Origin: Clostridiaceae bacterium
Lineage (GTDB): Bacteria; Bacillota; Clostridia; Saccharofermentanales; DTU023
Assembly (NCBI GenBank): GCA_012511185.1
Contig: JAAZGN010000108.1
Coordinates: 1 to 5,698 of the forward strand
Direction: 5' to 3'
Length of the DNA stretch: 5,698 bases
Part shown: positions 1 to 5,698 of the stretch, in pieces
Position numbering within the stretch: the stretch's first letter is position 1
Layout of the letters: each line of letters begins with the position of its first letter
Translations under genes and position numbers: made by a program
Notes under the pieces: model-generated
The model's input: the letters and a program-made list of their open reading frames with translations, nothing else
What the model was told of the DNA's origin: nothing
Database searches by the model: none

Positions 1-523
1 GGTAAAGATAGTGGCAGGCCCGCAAGCGGATCAGATTCTGGACCTGGTCGGTTTCCTCCCTCCGCTTTAACAGGGACAGCGAGGTGAAGAGGAGACTGAG
101 ATCCCGGTAACTGAGACTGTCGGCGAATGTCTTCAAGTGCTCCATGGTCCGGATCTCTTTTAATTGGGCCAGCAGCCAGGACGAATCGGAGGGAAGTTGG
201 CTCTCGATCAGCTCGACAGGGAGCGGATGCAGTTCACGGCAGCCGTCGACTGCCTCCCGAAAAGACTTGTATTTTAATGTCTCCCTTCGCTTGCGTATGA
301 AGTCGGGGTCGACCTGCCTGGACCGGGCAGATCGCAAAAGAGCGCCTGCGACAGGCGGCGAAAGACGTCGGGGAATAAGCTGTTCTTCCCTTCCGGCCTG
401 GCGCCGAAGCGATGCCACCTCTTCACTTTTTTCGGCTTTTTCCTGGGTCTCAGGCTTGATTTCAGGCAAGCGGATCCTGGCAGGCCGGATATCATGCCCC
501 CCGGCCCGCCCCGGCTTGCGCAT
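1..523 (-). CDS. unrecognised charged soluble protein, N-terminal part (3' end outside window)
   Basis: A minus-strand frame is open without a stop from the TAG at 581-583 to the window edge. I place the start at the ATG at 523, giving 174 visible residues. AAAGGG lies 10 nt upstream, and a TTG at 568 is an alternative start. The first roughly 75 residues (MRKPGRAGGHDIRPARIRLPE onward) are rich in Arg, Pro, Glu and Lys and probably disordered. From about residue 80 (FIRKRRETLKYKSFREAV) the chain turns into predicted amphipathic helices, including ELHPLPVELIESQL and FADSLSYRDLSLLFTSLSLL. I see no membrane segment, signal peptide or catalytic motif, and I do not recognise the family. It is not like MotB, TolR or ZorB, which have a single helix near the N-terminus. 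Position and frame suggest co-expression with the membrane protein just upstream, so a partner role is possible but unproven. Confidence 0.7.
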   Translation of the reverse strand, partial: MRKPGRAGGHDIRPARIRLPEIKPETQEKAEKSEEVASLRRQAGREEQLIPRRLSPPVAGALLRSARSRQVDPDFIRKRRETLKYKSFREAVDGCRELHPLPVELIESQLPSDSSWLLAQLKEIRTMEHLKTFADSLSYRDLSLLFTSLSLLKRREETDQVQNLIRLRACHYLY

Positions 524-533
524 CCCGCTGTCG

Positions 534-539
534 CCCTTT
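534..539 (-). promoter_or_regulatory. probable Shine-Dalgarno of the edge-truncated gene
   Basis: AAAGGG on the coding strand ends 10 nt before the ATG at 523. The spacing is longer than for the other genes here and the match is modest. It is the main reason for treating the last open frame as a separately initiated gene rather than a read-through extension of the membrane protein. Confidence 0.4.
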
Positions 540-580
540 GTTGCTTTTCCTTCTGCGTTGGCAGTCAATGGATTGTTGTC

Positions 581-2080
581 CTATTGCCCGGAGCTGCCCC
601 GGATCGCAGCAGGAAGCGCGTCGATGGCATCACGGATTTCAGCTGTCGTAAAGGTGAGCCGCTCCACAATTTCCGCCAGGCTGACATCAAACTCTTCCAG
701 GGTTTTTGTGACAAAATTGCCCGACTCCCTGGTGAAGTTGATGGTGTTGTCTGTAATCTGGCGCCCGAGATCCTCCAAGGTCGCCAGTTGTTCATCGAGC
801 CGCTCCAGGAGAATGGCCGCGCTCTTATTCTGGGAGGCCGACATCCGGACCGAGGCCTCGATGGCTTTCGCACTTTCGACGATGCCTTCGCCAAGCCTGT
901 CGGAATACAAACGCATCAGATCGGTCAGCCGGTCGATGTGTGAGGCCAGATTGCTTTCCTCGCCACTGTAGAGGGCGGTCATCTTTTCCGTGCTCGCTCC
1001 CAGGATCTCAAGGTTGTCGCTGATGGCGGCCATTTCATCGGCGATGTCATTCTTGGCCAAAGCCATGAGGCGAAGTGTTTCCTGGACATCACGGGCCACT
1101 TCCTGGCTTTCCTCCCGCGTGCGCTCCATGGTCGCGACCGACTCCTCCATCATGGTGGCGCTGTTCTCTGCGACCTGATAAAGAGTCTGAAGCTTGTCAG
1201 GCAGCGACGACAAATGAGTCGATAAGGCCTGGGCCACGGCGGCGGAAAAAGAGTCAGCCAGTTCAGCCATCCCTTTCTCCTGCTTTTCGGCAAGCGACTT
1301 GGCAAGCCCGGTCAGGGCATAATTGGTCTCATTGAGTGGTGGCGCGACTTCCTGGCTCATGATTTCGCGGACACTTATCTTGATGCCTTCCGCGAACTCA
1401 CCTTTGGCAAGCTCATCCGCCAGTTGGGAAAAAGCCTTCACTTCACCGCGCATCTGCTCGCCATAGCCGGTCATCTCGCTAATCAGCAGGGCAACGCCTG
1501 TGCGATCGGTATAGACCGGGACGAAGCCGGACAGGGCGGTGATGACCCGTTCTCTTTCCCTGTCCAGCGCACGCGCCGTGCGGCGGGTATACCACAGGAT
1601 AAAGAAGGAGAACACAAGAGAAAGGAGAAAGGTGGCGAGCGACAGGGAAATCACCGGAGCGGCCATGTCCGTCATCAGGGAAATGAGCAGGGCTGCCACC
1701 AGCCAAAGCGTGCCGGCCGCAAAGCAATTCAAAGAATAGAGCCTGCCTGTCTCGATGAGGGGTGCCGCCTGAAACAAACCGCGTGACTTCATGACCGATT
1801 CGGGGTCAGGCAGCAGCATGCCTTCGAAATTTGACGCACTGATCCTGGCCATATGTTCCCCGAACGAGGAGAGTTCTTCCCGTTCCGATGAAGCGAATAC
1901 CTCCGCCACGGCATCAGCGGGAAGCCTTCCTCCGGTTTCCGCCCCGGTCAGTATCGCGACAGCTTCATCCGCCAATGACGAGCCGCAGCGGGCCAGACGG
2001 CGGTTTTTTAAAATGCCTGCCACAAGAAGCGCAATAAGACCGGCTGCCACGATCAGAGTGATTATGCCTGTGCTATCCAT
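581..2080 (-). CDS. three-helix membrane protein with long coiled-coil tail; MotA/TolQ/ExbB (ZorA-like) topology
   Basis: This 499-residue protein has helix TM1 at about 5-24, a soluble stretch 25-117, TM2 at 118-137, a very short turn, TM3 at 140-164, and a 335-residue tail. Basic residues after TM1 (KNRRLAR) and TM3 (RRTARALDRER) put the loop and tail in the cytoplasm and the N-terminus outside. This is the topology of TolQ, ExbB and ZorA proton-channel subunits. TM2 has an AAGTLWL segment and TM3 a LATFLLSLVFS segment, loosely like the Thr-containing helices of that family. The tail is heptad-rich, with repeated Ser, Glu and Met, and ends IRDAIDALPAAI. It lacks the conserved chemoreceptor signalling tip, so it is unlikely to be an MCP. 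No enzyme motif is seen. GAGG lies 5 nt before the ATG, 13 nt after the ddl stop. It ends at TAG. The family call is inference from topology; a generic coiled-coil membrane scaffold is the alternative. Confidence 0.75.
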   Translation of the reverse strand: MDSTGIITLIVAAGLIALLVAGILKNRRLARCGSSLADEAVAILTGAETGGRLPADAVAEVFASSEREELSSFGEHMARISASNFEGMLLPDPESVMKSRGLFQAAPLIETGRLYSLNCFAAGTLWLVAALLISLMTDMAAPVISLSLATFLLSLVFSFFILWYTRRTARALDRERERVITALSGFVPVYTDRTGVALLISEMTGYGEQMRGEVKAFSQLADELAKGEFAEGIKISVREIMSQEVAPPLNETNYALTGLAKSLAEKQEKGMAELADSFSAAVAQALSTHLSSLPDKLQTLYQVAENSATMMEESVATMERTREESQEVARDVQETLRLMALAKNDIADEMAAISDNLEILGASTEKMTALYSGEESNLASHIDRLTDLMRLYSDRLGEGIVESAKAIEASVRMSASQNKSAAILLERLDEQLATLEDLGRQITDNTINFTRESGNFVTKTLEEFDVSLAEIVERLTFTTAEIRDAIDALPAAIRGSSGQ

Positions 2081-2093
2081 AAATACCTCGTTT

Positions 2094-3176
2094 TTACTTA
2101 TCCTCGCGTTGCATAGCGAGCCTGATTAACTTTTCCAGCAACTCCCCGTCCTCGTAACCGGCAGCCCGGAACAAGCGTGGATACATGCTGATGCTGACGA
2201 ATCCCGGAATCGTATTGATCTCATTCAGATAAAGGCGCTGATCATGGTCAAGAAAAAAATCGATCCTGGCCATGCCGTAGCAGTCGATCGTCTGCCAGGC
2301 TTCCTTCGCGATTCTCCGGACTTGCTCAGCGATCAGTGGATCGACCGGCGCGGGAACGACCAGCTGTGTGGTTGAATGCACCTCATATTTGGAATCGTAA
2401 TCGTAAAATTCACGATCGGGGATCACTTCCCCGATGGGGGAAAGTTCGGGTTCCCCGTAGCCGCCGACGGCGGCGATCTCCAGCTCACGCCCCTGCACCC
2501 CCTGTTCGATCAGAACCTTGCGATCATAGGCCAGGGCGTGGTCAAGTGCGGCCGGCAGATCCTCCCTCGACTGGACCCTGGAGATCCCCAGGGAAGAACC
2601 GCCCCTGGCCGGTTTGACAAAGAGAGGAAAATCCAGGCCTTCGATCAGTTGATCGATCGACCGGTCATCGGAGCCTTGCCATCCGGCGCGGTCGAGGGAG
2701 CGCCAGGGTGTGTGCGGCAGGTCTTTTTTTTCAAAGATAGTATTGGCAAAGCATTTGTCCATGGCCAGGGCGCTGGCGGCCATGCCGCAGCCGACAAAGG
2801 GAATGTCCGCCATCTCCAGCATGCCCTGGATGGTACCGTCCTCCCCGTTGGGTCCGTGCAAAACAGGGAAGACACAATCGGCTGAATAGCTGACCGTCCT
2901 CCCCTCCCGGTTGGTAAAGAGAAAGGGCTTGCCCCTGTCCGGGACCAGAGTTGCCGGGACGACGGGCCCCTGGTCAAACCAGACGCCATGGCGCAAGGCC
3001 TCTGCCGGCCCGGAATAGGCATACCATCTCCCCTCCCGTGTAATACCGACAGGCAGCACGCGATAGCGGTCACACCGGTTTAAGGTATCGATGATATAGG
3101 CCGCTGATGAGCACGATACATCGTGTTCCCCCGACCTTCCGCCGAACAGGACGACCACATTGATTTCAGATTCCAT
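2094..3176 (-). CDS. ddl: D-alanine--D-alanine ligase
   Basis: Ddl is a cytoplasmic ATP-grasp enzyme that joins two D-alanines for the peptidoglycan stem peptide. The 360 residues match the family length. The N-terminal motif GGRSGEHDVS (12-21) includes the substrate-binding Glu17. HGPNGEDGTIQGMLE (107-121) and the MDK at 139-141 follow. ATP-grasp elements are FVKPARGGSSLGISRV (186-201) and VLIEQGVQGRELEIAAVG (221-238). The magnesium ligands sit in ARIDFFLDHDQRLYLNEINTIPGF as Asp306, Glu319 and Asn321. The omega-loop reads FYDYDSKY with Tyr264, the residue type found in D-Ala-D-Ala ligases; D-Ala-D-Lac ligases such as VanA differ here. So ordinary D-Ala-D-Ala specificity is expected. The start overlaps the upstream gene by 11 nt, and GGAG is 6 nt before the ATG. 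An A8 run on the coding strand (window 2724-2731) encodes Glu-Lys-Lys near residue 150. The gene looks intact. Confidence 0.97.
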   Translation of the reverse strand: MESEINVVVLFGGRSGEHDVSCSSAAYIIDTLNRCDRYRVLPVGITREGRWYAYSGPAEALRHGVWFDQGPVVPATLVPDRGKPFLFTNREGRTVSYSADCVFPVLHGPNGEDGTIQGMLEMADIPFVGCGMAASALAMDKCFANTIFEKKDLPHTPWRSLDRAGWQGSDDRSIDQLIEGLDFPLFVKPARGGSSLGISRVQSREDLPAALDHALAYDRKVLIEQGVQGRELEIAAVGGYGEPELSPIGEVIPDREFYDYDSKYEVHSTTQLVVPAPVDPLIAEQVRRIAKEAWQTIDCYGMARIDFFLDHDQRLYLNEINTIPGFVSISMYPRLFRAAGYEDGELLEKLIRLAMQREDK

Positions 3177-3696
3177 CGGGATCTCCGAGACTCTTCTTGT
3201 TGCGCGTAATATTGACCAGGATATCTGTCAAATGGTTTTCAAGATTGGTCATCATTTCATGGGCGTAATGAATGGACGCCGCACGGATATCCGCCCCTTG
3301 GCGGGTGGCCTCTTCGATCAGGGCGGAGGCGTTGTTCATGGCCTGCTGCGTCACCTCATGCTCATCGATCATCCGGGCCATCTGGGCTTCGGCGTCCCGC
3401 ATGATGGTATCAGCTTCCCGTCTGGCCTGGTTGATCAGCTGCCGGTTTTGCTGCAAAACCCATTTGGCCCGCTCCAGTTCCTCCGGCAAGCTTTCACGGA
3501 CCATGCGGACCAAAAAGAGCATTTCCTCGCGCTCGACCATGCATTTATCGGAAAAGGGCAGGCTTTTGGCTTCCGTCAAGTCGGTCTCAAGCCGTTCCAG
3601 CAGCGTCGCGGTACTCCTGTCATCACGGTGACGCGCAGAATGGCGGGCTTCTTCCCTGTCCCTGTCAGACGTCCGTCTGTTTTGGTAATCATTCAT
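3166..3696 (-). CDS. conserved coaD-adjacent coiled-coil protein ('ATPase-like' family, function unknown)
   Basis: This 176-residue soluble protein is almost entirely charged helix. Residues 1-30 are a very charged tail rich in Arg, Asp and Ser, probably disordered. From about residue 47 it matches a family I know from clostridial genomes, usually encoded next to coaD and loosely annotated as 'ATPase' or ATP-synthase subunit B/H-like. The landmarks are LPFSDKCMVEREEML (46-60), SLPEELERAKWVLQQ (69-83) and a long heptad-rich helix around QARREADTIMRDAEAQMARMIDEHE (90-114). There is no Walker motif and no membrane segment, so an enzymatic ATPase activity is not supported. The resemblance to subunit B/H and DivIVA proteins probably reflects coiled coil only. 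Its start is firm, with GGGGAGGT 6 nt before the ATG. Its 3' end overlaps ddl by 11 nt. A structural or division-related role is conceivable but is only inference. Confidence 0.85.
   Translation of the reverse strand: MNDYQNRRTSDRDREEARHSARHRDDRSTATLLERLETDLTEAKSLPFSDKCMVEREEMLFLVRMVRESLPEELERAKWVLQQNRQLINQARREADTIMRDAEAQMARMIDEHEVTQQAMNNASALIEEATRQGADIRAASIHYAHEMMTNLENHLTDILVNITRNKKSLGDPDGI
3181..3186 (-). promoter_or_regulatory. Shine-Dalgarno of ddl, inside the upstream coding region
   Basis: GGAGAT on the coding strand lies a few nt upstream of the ddl ATG and within the last codons of the coiled-coil gene. The ddl start codon comes before that gene's TGA, so ribosomes finishing the upstream gene would cover the ddl initiation site. 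That arrangement is typical of translational coupling. Confidence 0.65.
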
Positions 3697-3702
3697 GCTC
3701 TT

Positions 3703-3710
3703 ACCTCCCC
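3703..3710 (-). promoter_or_regulatory. strong Shine-Dalgarno for the coaD-adjacent coiled-coil gene
   Basis: The coding strand reads GGGGAGGT, 6 nt before the ATG at 3696. It is among the best ribosome-binding sequences in the window and fixes the start of that gene, so the charged, probably disordered first 30 residues are genuinely translated rather than an over-extended call. Confidence 0.8.
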
Positions 3711-3718
3711 GCTGTCAC

Positions 3719-3733
3719 AAAGCCGCCGGCTTT
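3719..3733 (-). other. small perfect hairpin between coaD and the coiled-coil gene
   Basis: AAAGCC and GGCTTT form a perfect 6-bp inverted repeat around a 3-nt loop, in the 44-nt gap just after the coaD stop. No T-run follows on the transcribed strand, so it is not a convincing intrinsic terminator. It could mark an RNA-processing or stability site, or be chance. Confidence 0.3.
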
Positions 3734-3740
3734 CTGCCCC

Positions 3741-4256
3741 TTATTCTGTCGCCCTTTTTCCGTAGTGTTCAACAAGATCCGGTTCAATCACGGTGGGAAC
3801 CATGCCGGTGATGTCCCCGCCCAGCCGCAAGAGCTCACGGACAGCTGATGAGGAGAGATGGCGCTTGTCCGGCAGCGATGGCAGGAAGACCGTCTCGATC
3901 CCCCCTCCGATCCGGCGATTGATCTCGGCCATGGTCTGCTCCTCCTCAAATTGTGCCGCGCTCCTCAGACCCCGGACGATGGCAGTCACCCCGTTTCGGT
4001 GGCAGAAATCGACCAGCAGGCCGTCGAAAGAGAGAACCTGGACTGCCGGGTAGGCAAGAAGGGCTTTGCGGATCCAGGCCAGGCGGCTGGCGCGGTCTGC
4101 CGCCGGCCTTTTATTGGCGTTGTCGAAGACAGCGACATAGAGCTGGTCACACAAAGGGAGGGCCCGCTCCACCACGTCCAAATGGCCGCTTGTAAAGGGG
4201 TCAAAGGTTCCTGGAAAAACCATTCGCTTAATATCTTCCAATCCACCCGAGTTCAT
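3741..4256 (-). CDS. coaD: phosphopantetheine adenylyltransferase (coenzyme A biosynthesis)
   Basis: CoaD joins ATP and 4'-phosphopantetheine to give dephospho-CoA and pyrophosphate, the penultimate step of CoA synthesis. The 171-residue product has the nucleotidyltransferase signature PGTFDPFTSGHLD (about residues 15-27, HIGH-like GHLD). NKRP (48-51) matches the substrate-binding Lys region. IVRGLRSAAQFEEEQTMAEINR (93-114) matches the conserved RGLR and following acidic helix, and LSSSAVRELLRLGGD (134-148) the ISSS motif, with Arg where E. coli has Lys. Family members are about 160 residues and usually start two to four residues before the first beta strand. The ATG at 4256 gives an unusual 11-residue extension. 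An ATG at 4223 (residue 12) is an alternative but sits very close to the fold, so an intermediate non-ATG start is also possible. The Shine-Dalgarno match is weak at both. Function is confident; the exact start is not. Confidence 0.95.
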   Translation of the reverse strand: MNSGGLEDIKRMVFPGTFDPFTSGHLDVVERALPLCDQLYVAVFDNANKRPAADRASRLAWIRKALLAYPAVQVLSFDGLLVDFCHRNGVTAIVRGLRSAAQFEEEQTMAEINRRIGGGIETVFLPSLPDKRHLSSSAVRELLRLGGDITGMVPTVIEPDLVEHYGKRATE

Positions 4257-4295
4257 CTCAGAGCCATCCTGTCGCCGGGACTTGTCAAAGCCCTG

Positions 4296-4859
4296 TCAAT
4301 CAGGCTTAAACTGGTAAAAGGATAGCATGCCCGCGCCATACTGACAACTGCGTAACCATGACAAAACGGGGTCAAAGAGCTTTTGGGGAAGCAACTCGCC
4401 GTCTGTCTCAATGATGAGCATCCCGCTTGATTCCAGCAGGGCAAAGAGCAAATCCGCCTTCTGCCGCAGGAGATCCGCGGCATGGCGCCAGGGCGGGTCC
4501 AGGTAGATGATATCGAACCGGTCCTGCTGCCGGGCCAATCGCTTAAGCTGTGAGCGGTAATCACCCGCAAGGATGACCGCCCCCTCCTCCAGCTTGGTCG
4601 GCCTGATATTTTCGGCGATGGCCGCCAGGGCCTTGTGGTCGTTTTCAATCATGACGGCCTCCCGCGCACCGCGCGACAGCGCCTCAAGGGCGACCTGCCC
4701 CGACCCGGCAAAGACGTCCAGGACCCGGGCTCCTTCCACCCGGCCAGCCAGAATGGAAAAGAGGGCCTCCTTGGTCCGGCCCGGGGTCGGCCGGCATAGC
4801 GCGCCGGCGGGCATGACAAGCTTCACACCCCTGGCTTTTCCCGTGATGATCCTGGGCAT
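4296..4859 (-). CDS. rsmD: 16S rRNA (guanine(966)-N(2))-methyltransferase RsmD
   Basis: RsmD transfers a methyl group from S-adenosylmethionine to N2 of G966 of 16S rRNA during 30S assembly in the cytoplasm. The 187-residue product has the usual family length. It begins MPRIITGKARG and carries RPTPGRTKEALFSIL (about residues 23-37), the conserved N-terminal RNA-binding segment. The SAM-binding motif I is VLDVFAGSGQVALEALSRGA (46-65), and an acidic residue follows in MIEND (70-74). The catalytic motif IV is IIYLDPPW (118-125 region). The family usually shows DPPY or DPPF, so Trp in the last position is a mild variant. The start is well placed: GAGGTG lies 5 nt upstream of the ATG, and the start is only 11 nt after the recG stop, which suggests translational coupling. 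The gene ends in TGA, 39 nt before coaD. The recG-rsmD-coaD order is common in Bacillota and supports the call. Confidence 0.96.
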   Translation of the reverse strand: MPRIITGKARGVKLVMPAGALCRPTPGRTKEALFSILAGRVEGARVLDVFAGSGQVALEALSRGAREAVMIENDHKALAAIAENIRPTKLEEGAVILAGDYRSQLKRLARQQDRFDIIYLDPPWRHAADLLRQKADLLFALLESSGMLIIETDGELLPQKLFDPVLSWLRSCQYGAGMLSFYQFKPD

Positions 4860-4870
4860 CCTCTCACCTC

Positions 4871-5698
4871 TTATAATCCCGGCCGAGTCAGCGCTTCCCC
4901 GTAACGGGCACGGAAGGCCACAAGGATCCTGGCGTTTTCTGCCTTTTCAAGCAGGGGGTCCTGGCTGAACAAGCGGTCACAGGACGCGGCTGCGTCATGC
5001 AACAACTCGCTGTCTTCATATAAGTTGGCCGCCTTGAAGTCAGGCAACCCGTGCTGCGCCACTCCGAACAAATCACCGGGACCGCGCAGGAGCAAGTCCT
5101 GGTCCGCGATGGCAAAACCGCTGTGATTGCGGCAGAGAACCTGGAGACGCTTGCGGATCAGGGGGTCCTCACTGTCGCTGACCAGGACACAATAGGATTG
5201 ACGGTCAGAGCGACCGACACGGCCCCGCAGCTGATGAAGCTGGGACAGGCCAAAGCGCTCGGCATTTTCCACGACCAGGAGAGTCGCGTCCGGCTGGTCA
5301 ATTCCGACTTCAATGACCGTGGTCGAGACCAGGAGATCGATCTCCCCCCGCCCGAAGGATTCCATGACTGCCAGTTTTTCCGCAGCCTTCAACCTCCCAT
5401 GCATCAGGGCCACCCGCCTGCCGGGAAAGACCTGTTCGGACAGTCTTTGGTAGACAGCTTCCGCGGAACGGGCCGTCATGGACTCGGAATCTTCGACCAG
5501 GGGGCAAACCACGTACACTTTATGGCCCTGCCCGATCTGCTTTTCCATCATGCCCTCGATGCGGGGGCGGTCCTTTTCGGTCGCCGTGTAAGTTTTGACG
5601 GGTAGCCTGCCGGCCGGCATATCCCTTATTTCCGAGATATCCAAGTCACCGTAGAGGATCATGGCCAGGGTCCTGGGCATGGGAGTCGCCGACATGAC
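4871..5698 (-). CDS. recG: ATP-dependent DNA helicase RecG, C-terminal part (5' end outside window)
   Basis: RecG is a superfamily 2 DNA translocase that remodels stalled replication forks and Holliday junctions. The visible 275 residues hold the end of helicase domain 1 and all of domain 2. Motif III is SATPMPRTLA followed by LYGDLD, at the very start of the fragment. Motif V is STTVIEVGIDQPDA (about residues 124-137 from the first Met), and motif VI is QLHQLRGRVGR (about 152-162). The RecG-typical tail follows: FAIADQDLLLRGPGDLFG, then GLPDFKAANL, which is the translocation (TRG) hairpin region. These motifs separate RecG from Mfd and PriA. The frame is open to the window edge, with a Val codon before the first Met, so that Met is internal and not the start. 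The wedge domain and Walker A lie outside. The gene ends with TAA, 11 nt before rsmD. No damage is seen. The identification is near certain. Confidence 0.97.
   Translation of the reverse strand, partial: VMSATPMPRTLAMILYGDLDISEIRDMPAGRLPVKTYTATEKDRPRIEGMMEKQIGQGHKVYVVCPLVEDSESMTARSAEAVYQRLSEQVFPGRRVALMHGRLKAAEKLAVMESFGRGEIDLLVSTTVIEVGIDQPDATLLVVENAERFGLSQLHQLRGRVGRSDRQSYCVLVSDSEDPLIRKRLQVLCRNHSGFAIADQDLLLRGPGDLFGVAQHGLPDFKAANLYEDSELLHDAAASCDRLFSQDPLLEKAENARILVAFRARYGEALTRPGL

Noticed and set aside
144..971. Long plus-strand open frame of 275 codons
   Set aside because: It lies opposite the membrane protein and the edge gene and spans the boundary between them. Its product is Ser/Arg-rich and low in complexity, as expected of an antisense shadow, and it has no family motif.
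581..1590. Methyl-accepting chemotaxis receptor reading of the coiled-coil tail
   Set aside because: The tail is heptad-rich, but the highly conserved receptor signalling tip is absent, there is no HAMP domain, and three helices do not fit the usual two-helix receptor.
2376..2885. Plus-strand open frame of 169 codons inside ddl
   Set aside because: Fully antisense to a well-conserved ATP-grasp gene, with no recognisable domain of its own.
3697..3740. Intrinsic terminator after coaD
   Set aside because: The hairpin stem is only 6 bp and is followed by TGTGAC rather than a T-run, while a strong Shine-Dalgarno and coding gene follow at once.
3160..3765. Plus-strand open frame of 201 codons opposite the coiled-coil gene
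   Set aside because: Antisense to a recognised family with a strong Shine-Dalgarno. The translated product shows no motif or membrane pattern.
4283..4299. Two TTGACA hexamers 11 bp apart on the minus strand before coaD, possible promoter -35 boxes
   Set aside because: No TATAAT-like sequence occurs 16-19 nt downstream of either copy, and one overlaps the rsmD stop. They look like chance within a dense operon.
1..5698. CRISPR array, tRNA, rRNA, insertion sequence or phage attachment site
   Set aside because: No regularly spaced repeats, cloverleaf-like sequence, transposase motifs or terminal inverted repeats were seen. Nearly all bases are accounted for by closely packed minus-strand genes.

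Overview
The window is a single head-to-tail gene block read entirely on the minus strand, so transcription runs from high to low coordinates. In order it holds recG (3' part only), rsmD, coaD, a small coiled-coil protein of a family often found beside coaD, ddl, a three-helix membrane protein with a long coiled-coil tail, and the 5' part of an unrecognised gene that runs off the low-coordinate edge. Gaps are 11, 39 and 44 nt in the first part. They are followed by an 11-nt gene overlap, a 13-nt gap and a 57-nt gap. No stretch over 60 nt lacks a gene on the minus strand, and I see no convincing internal promoter or terminator, so this looks like one operon or part of one.

The order recG-rsmD-coaD followed by the small 'ATPase-like' coiled-coil protein points to Bacillota, most likely Clostridia or a related lineage. 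Strong Shine-Dalgarno sequences fit this. Base composition is moderately GC-rich (upper 50s percent by eye), so it is not a classic low-GC clostridium. Nothing in the window fixes the genus.

The first five genes are housekeeping: replication-fork rescue (RecG), 16S rRNA m2G966 methylation (RsmD), the penultimate step of coenzyme A synthesis (CoaD), a conserved protein of unknown function, and D-Ala-D-Ala for peptidoglycan (Ddl). All keep their family motifs and look intact, apart from RecG, which is cut by the window edge.

The last two genes (positions 1-2080) are the least ordinary part. The 499-residue protein has an N-out, three-helix, C-in layout with a roughly 95-residue cytoplasmic loop between helices 1 and 2. 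That is the layout of TolQ/ExbB/ZorA-type proton-channel subunits, here with an approximately 335-residue coiled-coil tail. It ends at a TAG codon. The reading frame then stays open, in the same frame, through to the window edge, giving a charged soluble protein I do not recognise. Whether the pair forms a force-transducing envelope machine, a defence-related system or something else cannot be settled from this window.
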